Source of the DNA: Marisediminitalea alba
GTDB taxonomy: Bacteria > Pseudomonadota > Gammaproteobacteria > Enterobacterales > Alteromonadaceae
Direction of reading: 5' to 3'
Length of the DNA stretch: 64,000 nt
Assembly: GCF_002993365.1 (NCBI RefSeq)
Contig: NZ_PVNP01000204.1
Span: 59,737 to 123,736 of the forward strand
In this document: positions 9,279-17,656 of the stretch, piece after piece
Position numbering within the stretch: position 1 is the stretch's first letter
How the letters are laid out: each line of letters opens with the position of its first letter
Made by a program: the position numbers and the translations under genes
Notes under the pieces: model-generated
What the model was told of the DNA's origin: nothing
Databases searched by the model: none
What the model saw: only the letters and a program-made list of their open reading frames with translations

Positions 9279-9544
9279 TATGTCATACCCCTTATTCACC
9301 CACGGCAGCGATCACTGCCGTAGACTGAAGAGCACGCTCCTGGTTGAGGGTGCTGAAGTGAATTGCACTGGGGTATTGTGCATTATGGTACATAGTATGG
9401 AAAGCCTTCCCAAACTATTGCTCCGTCGCAATGGTATTCCCCACTGCATTTTGTGTTGCCATACCGTCGCTATGGCAGCATAAACCTGTCCTCAGGAAAT
9501 ATACTTATGATTGCTACGCAATACTTTAATCGAGGCTATTGCAA
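9279..9544. other. Intergenic region upstream of selO
   Basis: No convincing gene is present. It should hold the selO promoter. A small hairpin (CGGCAG / CTGCCG, 9304-9321) lies just upstream of the selO start. I see no other clear signal. Confidence 0.4.
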
Positions 9545-9573
9545 TTGCTTAGCGTGCAGAGCTCTCCTATAGT
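9545..9573 (+). promoter_or_regulatory. Sigma-70 type promoter
   Basis: TTGCTT (9545-9550) and TATAGT (9568-9573) are separated by exactly 17 bp. Transcription would begin near 9580, which makes the ATG at 9580 too close and supports the ATG at 9604 as the start of the next gene. Confidence 0.55.
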
Positions 9574-9603
9574 AACAGTATGTATAAAAGTAAACGTCAG
9601 ACT

Positions 9604-10029
9604 ATGAAATTCACGCCGCGTAAACTCATTCTGGTAACCAGCCTGATGGTGATGGCTTCGTCGCTGATGGCAACCGACTCAATGGCCACCACGGCTCCGC
9701 AGTCACAGCCACAAATCACTAGCTGTCCGACTGAGTTTTTTGCCGTCAAAATTCACGAAGACGCCAGGCAGTGTCAGCCTTTTGACACCGAAATGCCGGC
9801 CTCCATGGTTTACTTTATTGGCGATACCCCAGACGCTATTGTGGCTTACTATCTGGCACTGATGCCAGACTTATCGCTGAAAGGCGAGCACAACGAACGT
9901 ATGCTGCTGGTTAATGACGCCCAGAATGTCCGCGTGGTGGTGTCACCCGATGGTGATGGCGCCCAGGTAGATATCCTGGTGCTGGGCTCAGAAACACCCG
10001 CTCCCCTGGCCAGTCTGACCAACGACTAA
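9604..10029 (+). CDS. Exported protein of unknown function
   Basis: A 141-residue protein I do not recognise. The first 30 or so residues (MKFTPRKLILVTSLMVMASSLMA and onward) form a basic start and hydrophobic stretch typical of a Sec signal peptide. The mature part has two cysteines (TSCPTEF and ARQCQPF), which could form a disulphide bond in the periplasm, and a mixed alpha/beta pattern. The start at 9604 is preferred over 9580 because of the promoter just upstream. The gene stands alone between selO (divergent) and the DUF2726 gene. No function can be assigned. Confidence 0.65.
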   Translation: MKFTPRKLILVTSLMVMASSLMATDSMATTAPQSQPQITSCPTEFFAVKIHEDARQCQPFDTEMPASMVYFIGDTPDAIVAYYLALMPDLSLKGEHNERMLLVNDAQNVRVVVSPDGDGAQVDILVLGSETPAPLASLTND

Positions 10030-10161
10030 CTTTTATTTCCCTCGCCTGCCAGTGTTTCGAATAACTGGCACCGCCTTTGCTATTTCTCTAACAAGTTTGT
10101 CCTGCCGCCCGGGGCTGTCATTTTATTGACGCTCGTGCGCATTGAATTGTTGAGGAAGCGT

Positions 10162-10761
10162 ATGGAACTTGCCATTATTTTGTTTATGCTGCTGATAATT
10201 GTCACTGTTGGTGCACTTAAACTCTCTGATCACGGTATGAGTTTTCCCTTTCGTAAAAAACAACAGCTTTTTACTCAGGTAGAGCATACCTTTATCAATT
10301 TGCTGGAACAGGCCGTTGGCCGTGAATTCCGAATTGTCTCACGGGTTCGTCTTAACGACCTGCTGGCTGTACGCGATAGCACCAATAAACGCCAGGCTCG
10401 CCAGGCGTTGCTGCGCGCTGGCAGTAAGCAACTCGACTTCGTGCTGTGTCGTCGCGACGACATGACGCCGGTGCTGGCCATTGATTTGGTCCACAAACAG
10501 GGGAAGGAAGGTTACAAAACCCAACGCGACTGGTTTGTGTCTGGCGCCCTGGATGCGGCTGGCATTCCCCACGCCCGCTTCAAGGTAAAATCCGGTTACT
10601 CGGTGGATGAGGTCAAAGAGTGCGTAGAAACCAAGTTGCTACCACTGCGCAAACAGCAGGCCAGAATGGCTGCCAGTAAAATGAATCCACCGCAGCCAAC
10701 GCGTCCTACCCGGCCGCTGCGTTCCAGTCGTCAGCCTGGCGGTGAGCAGGTCGCGGCGTAA
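10162..10761 (+). CDS. DUF2726 domain membrane-anchored protein
   Basis: A 199-residue protein with one N-terminal membrane segment (about residues 2-20, AIILFMLLIIVTVGAL) followed by a cytoplasmic DUF2726 domain (about 35-170). This domain is related to nuclease-like or topoisomerase-associated folds; it includes DFVLCRRDDMTPVLAIDLV, where the Asp and the hydrophobic strand resemble a PD-(D/E)XK core. The C-terminal tail is rich in Pro, Arg and Ser and is probably disordered. The start at 10162 is chosen because TGAGGAAG precedes it at good spacing; the ATG-like start 36 bp upstream has none. Substrate and role are unknown. Confidence 0.75.
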   Translation: MELAIILFMLLIIVTVGALKLSDHGMSFPFRKKQQLFTQVEHTFINLLEQAVGREFRIVSRVRLNDLLAVRDSTNKRQARQALLRAGSKQLDFVLCRRDDMTPVLAIDLVHKQGKEGYKTQRDWFVSGALDAAGIPHARFKVKSGYSVDEVKECVETKLLPLRKQQARMAASKMNPPQPTRPTRPLRSSRQPGGEQVAA

Positions 10762-10784
10762 CTTCAGTAGCCATCTAAGCTCAA

Positions 10785-10820
10785 GCGCAAAAAAAGGGCC
10801 CCTCGGGCCCTTCTTGTATT
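10785..10820. terminator. Bidirectional terminator
   Basis: Stem AAGGGCCC / GGGCCCTT (10794-10801 and 10805-10812) with a 3-base loop between two convergent genes. A run of A residues on the left gives a strong U tract for the minus-strand operon; the plus side has a weaker CTTGTATTT tract. Confidence 0.8.
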
Positions 10821-10831
10821 TATAAGCAAGC

Positions 10832-11272
10832 CTACATCTTTGCCGTTGAATATACTACGGTAAGATGAGCCGGAATGTCAGCGCTGGCCGGTACAAACGC
10901 CACCGTATCCTTATGGCTGGATACATAACTGATCAATTCATCAACCGCCGATATTTCTCTGGGCGGACGAGAGCGCCCGCTAAAGCGCATCTGCGACCAG
11001 TACGACTGGATCCGGGACTCGGTTAAACCGATTATCTTGGTGTTAAATACGGCTCTGGCGAGAGTTTGTGGCGGCAGCGACACCGGTTCAAGCACCACAT
11101 CGCTGGCATTACCCATAAACAGATTGCGGATATCGACCTTGTCCAGTTTCACAGTCTGGTTATCGATGTTGGCCACCACCATAATGTCGTGTTCCTGCGC
11201 CGGGGCGTTTACAGTGTAAATCCCGAACACGGAAGCCATTAACAGCTTTCTGAGAGAATGTGTAATTTGCAT
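10832..11272 (-). CDS. Phosphate-binding-protein-like periplasmic protein
   Basis: A 146-residue exported protein with a signal peptide ending near APAQ (about residue 26). The mature part resembles a short PstS/PBP-like domain found beside porins in marine gammaproteobacteria: it starts with a strand (IMVVANID), then DKVDIRNLFMG, the SRPPREISAVDELISYVSSHKDTVAFVPAS segment and a C-terminal strand. It is about half the length of true PstS and lacks the transporter genes nearby, so uptake by an ABC system is doubtful. Its ATG overlaps the stop codon of the upstream porin gene (TGATG), which shows translational coupling. The ligand is unknown. Confidence 0.7.
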   Translation of the reverse strand: MQITHSLRKLLMASVFGIYTVNAPAQEHDIMVVANIDNQTVKLDKVDIRNLFMGNASDVVLEPVSLPPQTLARAVFNTKIIGLTESRIQSYWSQMRFSGRSRPPREISAVDELISYVSSHKDTVAFVPASADIPAHLTVVYSTAKM

Positions 11273-12111
11273 CAGAAGACAAACTCCATACCCACCTGAT
11301 AGAGGTTCACCCGCTCATCGAAGGCGTCTCTGTCACCCAACGCCTCAAAGGTTGAGATCCCCAGGGCTCCCCGGTAATGGGTGACCTCGCCTTTAAAAGC
11401 CACCCTCACCCCGGCATCCCAGCGCACACCAAGCGTTACGCTTTCCAGATCCGCAGCCTGAGTTCTGGCAAAGACGGTTTGATAGGCGTAATAAAGCTGG
11501 TCGAGATCCGGTGCTAAACCCAGCGGAATGTCGGTTGCCGCCGACTGCGGATTCGTTGCCATATCAGCATAAGTCAGATGGACGGTAAATGGCTGGAACA
11601 CCAGCCCGCCCTGCACATAGTAACTTTCAATATTCGGCGCCAGTACGGTATCAGATTCAATTTTCATCCATTCCCAGGCAAGGTTATAGTCGAGCTCATC
11701 CAATGCCAGACCCACCTGGTAAATATCAAACTCACCTTCCATAGTCAGAGAGTCGGCACTTTCAGCAAAGCCAGAGCTACGAAGCTGATCGGCAAACGCA
11801 GAGATTTCGGCCAGATTCACACTAAAATCGGCGGTGGTGTAAGATGCTCTGAAACGCACATTTGTGTTGTAAACACCGTTGAAAACAAGTCCGGGCAGGC
11901 CATCAATATTGGTGACATAGCGGCGATCCTGAAACGACAGCTCATTCTCGTAGCCTTCGAAAGACACATCAGCATCATCAGTAAACCCGGCTACCACCCG
12001 GCCAAAACCGGAGAGTTCCAGTTTTTCACTGCTTGCCAGTGCTGCCGGTGAGGCCAACAGGCAGCTACACAGTAAGGCAGCAGACAATTTGTCGTTAAAA
12101 TTTGCGTTCAT
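11272..12111 (-). CDS. Small outer-membrane porin-like beta-barrel protein
   Basis: A protein of about 279 residues with a signal peptide (cleavage near ALAS, residue 27) and an alternating hydrophobic/polar strand pattern with many Tyr, Phe and Asp residues. It ends in an aromatic C-terminal strand (YQVGMEFVF), the signal for outer-membrane insertion. The segment KLELSGFGRVVAGF is like the first strand of small porins. Two possible starts exist: a TTG at 12135 and the ATG at 12111, which gives a cleaner signal peptide and is used here. It is co-transcribed with the binding-protein-like gene downstream. Substrate selectivity cannot be read from the sequence. Confidence 0.72.
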   Translation of the reverse strand: MNANFNDKLSAALLCSCLLASPAALASSEKLELSGFGRVVAGFTDDADVSFEGYENELSFQDRRYVTNIDGLPGLVFNGVYNTNVRFRASYTTADFSVNLAEISAFADQLRSSGFAESADSLTMEGEFDIYQVGLALDELDYNLAWEWMKIESDTVLAPNIESYYVQGGLVFQPFTVHLTYADMATNPQSAATDIPLGLAPDLDQLYYAYQTVFARTQAADLESVTLGVRWDAGVRVAFKGEVTHYRGALGISTFEALGDRDAFDERVNLYQVGMEFVF

Positions 12112-12305
12112 AGGTTTTGAAAACAACCAAATCAAAATGCCATTACAGGCCAGTGGCAGGCTATGTCGCCGATTGGCCTTCCTTTTACGAATCCCTGTGT
12201 ACCCGATAACACATTCATATTACACTTCATCCCTAGTGTAGGGTAGTGCATCAGTAAATCCTGCGCACTCATTTCCCAGTTAAATAAGCAATTTAAAGGC
12301 AGATT

Positions 12306-13019
12306 ATGAAAATTGGTATCCTTGGCGCCATGGACCAGGAAGTCGCCCTGTTAAAAGATTCTCTCGACCAGTTACAAACGCAGGAAATCGCTCACCTGAC
12401 TTTCTACACCGGCACCCTGCACGGTGTTGATGTGGTGCTGGTAAAGTGTGGCATCGGTAAGGTAGCCGCCGCAGTCGCCACTACCATTCTGATCCAGTCA
12501 TTTAAACCGGACTTCGTGGTCAATACCGGCTCTGCGGGCGGCTTCGATACCAGCCTTGATATTGGCGACATTGTCATTGGCAATGGCGTTCAACACCATG
12601 ATGTGGACATTACTCACTTTGGCTATGAAGCAGGTCAGTGTGTTGGCATGCCAACTGTCTTTGAATGTGATGAGCAACTCATTACCGCAGCAGAACAAGC
12701 CGCAGCCAATGCCCTGCATGTTAAAACAATCCGCGGCCTGATTTGCACCGGTGACTCATTCATCGGTACAGATGAAGCAGCCGCCCGGCTGCGTGAAGCC
12801 TTTCCGGCCATCAGCGCCTCCGAAATGGAAGGCGCCGCTATTGCTCAGACCAGCCACATGTTAGGCACGCCGTTTCTGGTGATCCGTTCACTTTCGGATA
12901 TCGCCGGTAAAACCTCCACGGTTTCCTTCAATGCTTATCTGGAGACCGCAGCAAAGCACTCTGCAGAGCTGGTGATGGGTATGATAAAAGTCATGACCGA
13001 CCGCACAACCGGCGCCTGA
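12306..13019 (+). CDS. mtnN: 5'-methylthioadenosine/S-adenosylhomocysteine nucleosidase
   Basis: MtnN cleaves methylthioadenosine and S-adenosylhomocysteine to adenine plus the ribosyl product, clearing inhibitory by-products of polyamine synthesis and methylation and feeding autoinducer-2 chemistry. It has 237 residues, the normal length. Motifs seen are GAMDQEVALL at the N terminus, NTGSAGGF, the SEMEGAAIAQ segment that holds the catalytic Glu and binds ribose, and SDIAG with the catalytic Asp. A purine-rich site AAGGCAG lies 5 bases before the ATG. The gene starts an operon with cobD 9 bp downstream; linkage of mtnN to btuF is also known in enterobacteria. Confidence 0.97.
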   Translation: MKIGILGAMDQEVALLKDSLDQLQTQEIAHLTFYTGTLHGVDVVLVKCGIGKVAAAVATTILIQSFKPDFVVNTGSAGGFDTSLDIGDIVIGNGVQHHDVDITHFGYEAGQCVGMPTVFECDEQLITAAEQAAANALHVKTIRGLICTGDSFIGTDEAAARLREAFPAISASEMEGAAIAQTSHMLGTPFLVIRSLSDIAGKTSTVSFNAYLETAAKHSAELVMGMIKVMTDRTTGA

Positions 13020-13028
13020 TTAAGCCTG

Positions 13029-13976
13029 ATGATAGCGTTGCCGCCCCCTGTCACACTGTCATTGATCATCGCGCTAAGCGTGATCCTGCTTGATCGGGTG
13101 TGGCGGATACCTCCCCAAACGCATCCAATGACACTTTACCGGATGCTGGTCACTAATCTGGCAGCCAGGGTTTGCCCGGCTCCCTCCGCTCCGCTTTCGC
13201 AGCATTATATTAGCGGTACGCTGGGTATTGTGGTGTTGACCCTGCCTTTTCTGGTGGTACTGGCTTTTGTGCTGAGCCTGGCCGAGTACACCTGGTTTTT
13301 TGATGCACTGGTGCTGTTCTGCTGCATAAATTTCTACCCGGTACGTCGCCAGTATAAGTTGATCACGCAAGCCCTCAGCGGCAACAAAAAGCTGCTTGCC
13401 CGCGAGCGCCTGGGCGTGCTGGTTGCCCGTCAGACGGATTCTCTATCTGATATTGGCATCGCCAAAGCGGCTATCGAAAGCTACCTACTGCGCTTTATGC
13501 AGCAGTTTGTGGGTGTGCTGTTCTGGTTTTTGCTGGCTGGCCCACTGGCCGCCCTGACTTACCGACTATTGCTGGAGTTTCGCTGGCAATGGCACCGCAA
13601 AAAACACCAGTTCAGCGCATTTAGTCTGCCGGCCTACTGGTTGAGTCAGGCTATGATTATTATTCCCTATTGTCTTGGTCTGTTATTTATTGTTTTAAGC
13701 ACTTCACCGCTTGCTGCCATCAAGGGGCTACAGCACGCTACAGAACGGGATTTAACCTCTTTACTGCTGGCGGCATTTGGCGGCGGCATGGGGATCAAGC
13801 TCGGTGGCCCGGCCTTGTACGACGGCACCAAATTACGTCATTCCCGAGTGGGCGGCTTTCGTCAGGTGCGCTTTTCAGATCTGACCTATGTGTTACGTGC
13901 CATAAATCGTCAGACCTGGCTGGTTACCGTGCTGCTCACTCTGCTATTAATACTTTGCTGGCAATTAAAATTATGA
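13029..13976 (+). CDS. cobD: CobD/CbiB-type cobalamin biosynthesis protein
   Basis: A 315-residue integral membrane protein of the adenosylcobinamide-phosphate synthase family, which joins the aminopropanol arm to cobyric acid late in B12 assembly or salvage. It has about five hydrophobic segments. Family signs are LLDRVWRIPPQTHPMTLYRML at the N terminus (a diverged DP/HP motif) and GGGMGIKLGGPALYDGTKLRHSRVG near the C terminus. Its stop overlaps the btuF start (ATGA). No other corrin-ring genes lie nearby, so a salvage role with BtuF is more likely than full synthesis. The N-terminal motif is more diverged than in classical CobD, so specificity is less sure than family. Confidence 0.82.
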   Translation: MIALPPPVTLSLIIALSVILLDRVWRIPPQTHPMTLYRMLVTNLAARVCPAPSAPLSQHYISGTLGIVVLTLPFLVVLAFVLSLAEYTWFFDALVLFCCINFYPVRRQYKLITQALSGNKKLLARERLGVLVARQTDSLSDIGIAKAAIESYLLRFMQQFVGVLFWFLLAGPLAALTYRLLLEFRWQWHRKKHQFSAFSLPAYWLSQAMIIIPYCLGLLFIVLSTSPLAAIKGLQHATERDLTSLLLAAFGGGMGIKLGGPALYDGTKLRHSRVGGFRQVRFSDLTYVLRAINRQTWLVTVLLTLLLILCWQLKL

Positions 13977-14785
13977 AAAAACAGCTCCTCTGGCTATTAA
14001 TGCCACTATTCTTCGCCCCCTTACAAGCGCTGTCAGCAGAACGCATTGTGACCCTGTCGCCTCATCTTACTGAGTGGGTGTACAGCTTAGCTGCACAAGA
14101 CCGCCTGGTGGGGGTAAGCGCCTTCAGTGATTACCCGGCACAAGCGGCTGAACTACCGGTTATCGCCGACTATCAGGGCGTGGATTTCACTGCGCTGATG
14201 GCTCTCGAACCTGATCTGGTACTGGCCTGGGGCGGCGGCAACAAACCACAGGACATTGCCCGCCTCAAAAGTCTTGGGCTTGAAGTGTACATTTCCCAGC
14301 CACAAACCTTAGATGATATTGGCACTGAGTTACTCGAAGTCGCAGCTCTGACCGGTCAAACCGATATTGGCCAGACACTGGTCACCGGCTATCGCCATGA
14401 GCTTGAACAAATTAAGCAGCAATACCAGCATCTCGCCCCGGTTAAAGTATTTTACTACATGTGGTCACAGCCACTGATGACCATTGGTAAGGGCGCATGG
14501 GCCAATAAAATTCTGGCCAGCTGTGGCGCTGAATCGGTTTTCATAGACTCCCCCATCGATTACCCTGAGGTGTCGGTAAAGCAGGTTTTATTACGTCAAC
14601 CGGAATTACTGATTGCGGCAAGTGATCAATCGGTGGAGACACTTGAACATTTCTGGACACCTCACCGGTCTGTTATTAAGGCACCGCTGGTTACTGCTGA
14701 TGCTAACGCCCTGCATCGTTTTACTCTGCGAATTACCCAGGCAATAGACACCCTGTGCCAACGAATCGATAGTTATCGACAATAG
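13973..14785 (+). CDS. btuF: Vitamin B12 periplasmic binding protein
   Basis: BtuF delivers cobalamin to an ABC importer. The 270-residue protein has a signal peptide (MKKQLLWLLMPLFFAPLQAL, cleaved near SAE) and a class III binding-protein fold: VTLSPHLTEWVYSLAAQDRLVGVS, YQGVDFTALMALEPDLVLAWGGGNK, and SPIDYPEVSVKQVLL. The longer open frame beginning at 13670 lies inside cobD and is not used; the ATG at 13973 overlaps the cobD stop. The BtuCD permease and ATPase genes are not in the window. Confidence 0.92.
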   Translation: MKKQLLWLLMPLFFAPLQALSAERIVTLSPHLTEWVYSLAAQDRLVGVSAFSDYPAQAAELPVIADYQGVDFTALMALEPDLVLAWGGGNKPQDIARLKSLGLEVYISQPQTLDDIGTELLEVAALTGQTDIGQTLVTGYRHELEQIKQQYQHLAPVKVFYYMWSQPLMTIGKGAWANKILASCGAESVFIDSPIDYPEVSVKQVLLRQPELLIAASDQSVETLEHFWTPHRSVIKAPLVTADANALHRFTLRITQAIDTLCQRIDSYRQ

Positions 14786-14793
14786 GAGCGTAC

Positions 14794-15171
14794 ATGCGAT
14801 TACTCACCTTAACTCTGGCTCTGCTAAGTTTACTGCTGTCAGCTACCGCCAGGGGGCATGAGGCTATACCCGACATAAGCCCTGAAAGCCTGCACAGCAA
14901 CGGCTTTGAAGGCCTGATTCTGGATGTGCGTAGTGCCGAAGAGTTTGCTGAAGGTCATGTTCCTGGTGCGCTCAACGTTCCCCATTCCGAGATTGCCTCT
15001 CGCCTGGCCACGCTCGGCTCTATCCAAAAACCGGTGCTGGTTTATTGTCGCTCCGGGCGTCGTGCGGGCATTGCTCTGGAGACACTGACCAACCTTGGTT
15101 TTGAGCAGTTGTATCACCTCGATGGCGATATGCAGGCGTGGCAGAGTGAATCACTGCCGGTTGAACAATAA
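14794..15171 (+). CDS. Exported single-domain rhodanese-like sulfurtransferase
   Basis: A 125-residue protein with a signal peptide (about residues 1-22) and one rhodanese domain. The active loop is VYCRSGRRAG with the catalytic Cys, the CRSGRR pattern of sulfurtransferases; LILDVRSAEEFAEGHVPGALNVPH is the usual N-terminal signature. It is related to GlpE and PspE; export makes it PspE-like. It follows btuF by 8 bp with a GGAG site, so it belongs to the same transcription unit, although a direct link to B12 is unclear. Confidence 0.85.
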   Translation: MRLLTLTLALLSLLLSATARGHEAIPDISPESLHSNGFEGLILDVRSAEEFAEGHVPGALNVPHSEIASRLATLGSIQKPVLVYCRSGRRAGIALETLTNLGFEQLYHLDGDMQAWQSESLPVEQ

Positions 15172-15263
15172 CCCTCTGCTGTACCGCCCGGTTCACATCC
15201 TGGCATAGACATATTGCGGCTTTGGCGGCATCATAGCGGTCTTATTGCTCCACGCGTTTTATT

Positions 15264-15659
15264 ATGACTATTGATATTTCCACGCCGGCCATGTTGTTTC
15301 CGGCGATTTCCCTTTTGCTACTGGCTTACACCAACCGTTTCCTCACCCTGGCGTCGTTAATTCGCCACTTTGACAAGGGCGAAGACAACGAGAGTACCCA
15401 GGCGCAAATCAAAAACCTGCGCAAGCGTATTCACTACATTAAACGCATGCAGGAAACCGGCGTGTTCAGTTTTTTTCTGTGCGTATTGTCGATGCTGGCC
15501 ATCTATCTGTCGTATCAGTTAGCCGGTAACTGGCTGTTTGCCGCCAGTCTGGTTTTTCTACTTTATAGTCTTTGGCAGTCGGTTCTGGAGATCCGAATAT
15601 CACTGGATGCCCTCGACGTCCACTTACAGGGAATGGATCTTGGCAAAACTAAAAAATAG
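15264..15659 (+). CDS. DUF2721 membrane protein
   Basis: A 131-residue protein with three predicted membrane segments (about 8-25, 68-86 and 90-110) and a basic cytoplasmic helix between the first two (QIKNLRKRIHYIKRMQ). It matches the DUF2721 family by length and topology; the function of this family is not known. The 3' end overlaps the GNAT gene by 20 bp in another frame, so the two are probably translated as a pair. Confidence 0.8.
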   Translation: MTIDISTPAMLFPAISLLLLAYTNRFLTLASLIRHFDKGEDNESTQAQIKNLRKRIHYIKRMQETGVFSFFLCVLSMLAIYLSYQLAGNWLFAASLVFLLYSLWQSVLEIRISLDALDVHLQGMDLGKTKK

Positions 15660-16230
15660 CACAGACATTACCTATACAGCACTCACTCCGGACCACTTTG
15701 CCTCGGTCCTTGAGCTGGGTAACCGGGTGCAGGGCGAAGGTTATCTGAATCTGGATAATTTAACCGATTATTACCAGCGCGGCCTAAAAGACGGCATTAA
15801 TGCTGGCATCGTTGCTTTTTATCGCGACCAGTTAGTCGGCTTTCGCCTCACCTTTGCCCAGGGCCAGTGGGATATTGATCAGTGGGCAACCCCGGCGGAG
15901 TGGGACGTGGATCCCGCAACGGTTTGTTACTTTAAATGTAATACGGTGGATCCGGCGATGCAGGGTTACGGGATTGGCTCCACGTTGCTGAGCAAAGCCA
16001 TCGACGCTGCTCAGCGCCAAGGTAGTAATGCGGGCCTTGCCCATATATGGCTTGCCAGCCCGGGCAACAGCGCGTTTAAATACTTCAGTAAGAATGGCGG
16101 CCGACTAATTAAAGAACATCCCAATAAATGGCAATATGCGGCCATGTACGAAGGCTACGACTGCCCGGTGTGTTATTCACTTTGTGCCTGTGTGGCGGCG
16201 GAAATGCTGCTGACGTTTAGCCAGCAGTAA
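15640..16230 (+). CDS. GNAT family N-acetyltransferase
   Basis: A protein of about 196 residues with the GCN5-related acetyltransferase fold: a central strand (CYFKCNTVDPAMQGYGIGSTLLSKAIDAAQRQG) holding the acetyl-CoA pyrophosphate loop Q-G-Y-G-I-G-S, then HIWLASPGNSAFKYFSKNGGRL. I chose the TTG start at 15640 because AGGGAA (15628-15633) lies six bases upstream. The frame stays open to 15538, but that part reads as DUF2721 sequence in another frame. A cysteine-rich C terminus (CPVCYSLCACVAAE) is unusual for GNATs and might bind metal. The substrate is unknown. Confidence 0.78.
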   Translation: MAKLKNSTDITYTALTPDHFASVLELGNRVQGEGYLNLDNLTDYYQRGLKDGINAGIVAFYRDQLVGFRLTFAQGQWDIDQWATPAEWDVDPATVCYFKCNTVDPAMQGYGIGSTLLSKAIDAAQRQGSNAGLAHIWLASPGNSAFKYFSKNGGRLIKEHPNKWQYAAMYEGYDCPVCYSLCACVAAEMLLTFSQQ

Positions 16231-16242
16231 TAACGTCTGAAA

Positions 16243-16265
16243 GTGCGCTGCAGGACGCAGCGCAC
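16243..16265. terminator. Hairpin terminator between convergent genes
   Basis: Perfect 9-bp stem GTGCGCTGC / GCAGCGCAC with loop AGGAC, between the GNAT gene and tyrS. Only short T or A runs flank it, so termination strength is uncertain. Confidence 0.6.
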
Positions 16266-16272
16266 CAAAAGC

Positions 16273-17472
16273 TTACGCCAGGGTGACGCGGGCAAACTTA
16301 CGTTTACCTACCTGATAAACCTTTTCACCCTGTTCAGTGAGTACCAAACGGGTATCAGTGACTTTTTCACCGTCGATTTTTACCGCGCCCTGCTTAATCA
16401 TGCGCATCGCATCAGACGTTGAGCCAACCAGTCCGGCTTCTTTCAGCAGGTAACCAATCGCTACTTCACCGTCGGTTAATGCAACAGTGACTTCCGGCAT
16501 GTCATCAGGAATGGCATTTTTCTGAAAACGCTGAATGAAGTCCTGATGCGCAGCTTCAGCGGCCTCTTCAGAATGGAAGCGGGCAATGATTTCTTTCGCC
16601 AGGGTGATTTTAATGTCACGAGGGTTCGCGCCATCCGCCATTTGTTGCTTAAGCTCAGCAATTTCGTCCAGCGGCTTAAAGCTCAGCAGATCGTAATAGC
16701 GCCACATCAGTTCATCAGAAATGGACATGATTTTGCCAAACATGTCATTCGGCGCATCGGTAATGCCAATGTAGTTGTTTAACGACTTGGACATCTTTTG
16801 CACGCCATCAAGGCCTTCCAGCAACGGCATCATCAGTACCACCTGTTGAGACTGGCCCTGCTCTTTTTGCAGTTCACGTCCCATCAGCAGGTTAAAACGC
16901 TGATCGGTACCACCAAGTTCAACATCGGCTTTTAGTGCCACAGAATCCCAGCCCTGAACCAGCGGATATAAAAATTCATGAATGGCAATAGGCTGCTCGT
17001 TGGCATAACGCTTTTTAAAGTCATCACGCTCAAGCATTCTGGCTACGGTCTGACTGGCTGCCAGCTTGATCATGCCAGCCGCGCCCAGTTGATCCATCCA
17101 CTCGGAGTTAAACCGAATTTGCGTTTTCTCCGGGTCTAAGATTTTGAATACCTGTTCCTGATAGGTTTTAGCGTTAGTAAGCACTTGCTCTTTGGTAAGT
17201 GGCTTACGAGTAACATTCTTACCCGTCGGGTCGCCAATTAAGCCGGTAAAATCACCAATCAGGAACACCACGTTATGGCCTAATTGCTGGAAAGCGCGCA
17301 TTTTGTTGATCAGGACCGTGTGGCCTAAATGCAAATCCGGTGCGGTCGGATCGAATCCCGCTTTAATGGTTAGCGGCTTGCCTGACTTTAATTTTTCAAT
17401 CAGGGCATCTTCGGGCAATATTTCGTCAGTACCCCGTTTAATTTCGGCCAGGGCTGCTTGCCAGTCACTCAT
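16273..17472 (-). CDS. tyrS: Tyrosyl-tRNA synthetase
   Basis: This enzyme charges tRNA-Tyr. The protein has 399 residues from the preferred ATG at 17472, which has GGAAG upstream; an ATG at 17496 would add eight residues. The HIGH signature is HLGH (GFDPTAPDLHLGHTVLI), the KMSKS loop is intact (GVQKMSKSLNN), and the C-terminal S4-like RNA-binding domain is present (SDAMRMIKQGAVKIDGEKV). The sequence type is the TyrZ-like clade common in Pseudomonas and Alteromonas rather than the E. coli TyrS clade. It is divergent from mepM, a common arrangement. Confidence 0.97.
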   Translation of the reverse strand: MSDWQAALAEIKRGTDEILPEDALIEKLKSGKPLTIKAGFDPTAPDLHLGHTVLINKMRAFQQLGHNVVFLIGDFTGLIGDPTGKNVTRKPLTKEQVLTNAKTYQEQVFKILDPEKTQIRFNSEWMDQLGAAGMIKLAASQTVARMLERDDFKKRYANEQPIAIHEFLYPLVQGWDSVALKADVELGGTDQRFNLLMGRELQKEQGQSQQVVLMMPLLEGLDGVQKMSKSLNNYIGITDAPNDMFGKIMSISDELMWRYYDLLSFKPLDEIAELKQQMADGANPRDIKITLAKEIIARFHSEEAAEAAHQDFIQRFQKNAIPDDMPEVTVALTDGEVAIGYLLKEAGLVGSTSDAMRMIKQGAVKIDGEKVTDTRLVLTEQGEKVYQVGKRKFARVTLA

Positions 17473-17656
17473 TTTTCTGCTTCCATCTAACTTCATTCTG
17501 GGCGGGCATTTTACGCGCGCCGACCGCCTATTAAAACCCTTTATGCACTTTCTGAGCCCTACAGCGCGAATATTTGCCGTTTTAAGCCTCTGATCCTTTG
17601 AAATTTACTTGATCCCTCTAGCATCTCAGGGCCGAAACCGCTATTCTCAGGCTGTT

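Noticed and set aside
9238..9483. 81-codon plus-strand ORF upstream of selO
   Set aside because: Overlaps the selO start antisense, has no ribosome site and no protein-like features.
11578..12051. 157-codon plus-strand ORF
   Set aside because: Antisense to the porin gene, whose signal peptide and aromatic end are convincing.
12112..12305. Cobalamin riboswitch near the mtnN-cobD-btuF genes
   Set aside because: A GCCACTG-like string is present on the minus strand, but the B12 box (AGYCAG...ACCTGCC) and the rest of the core are missing, and it faces the porin gene, not cobD.
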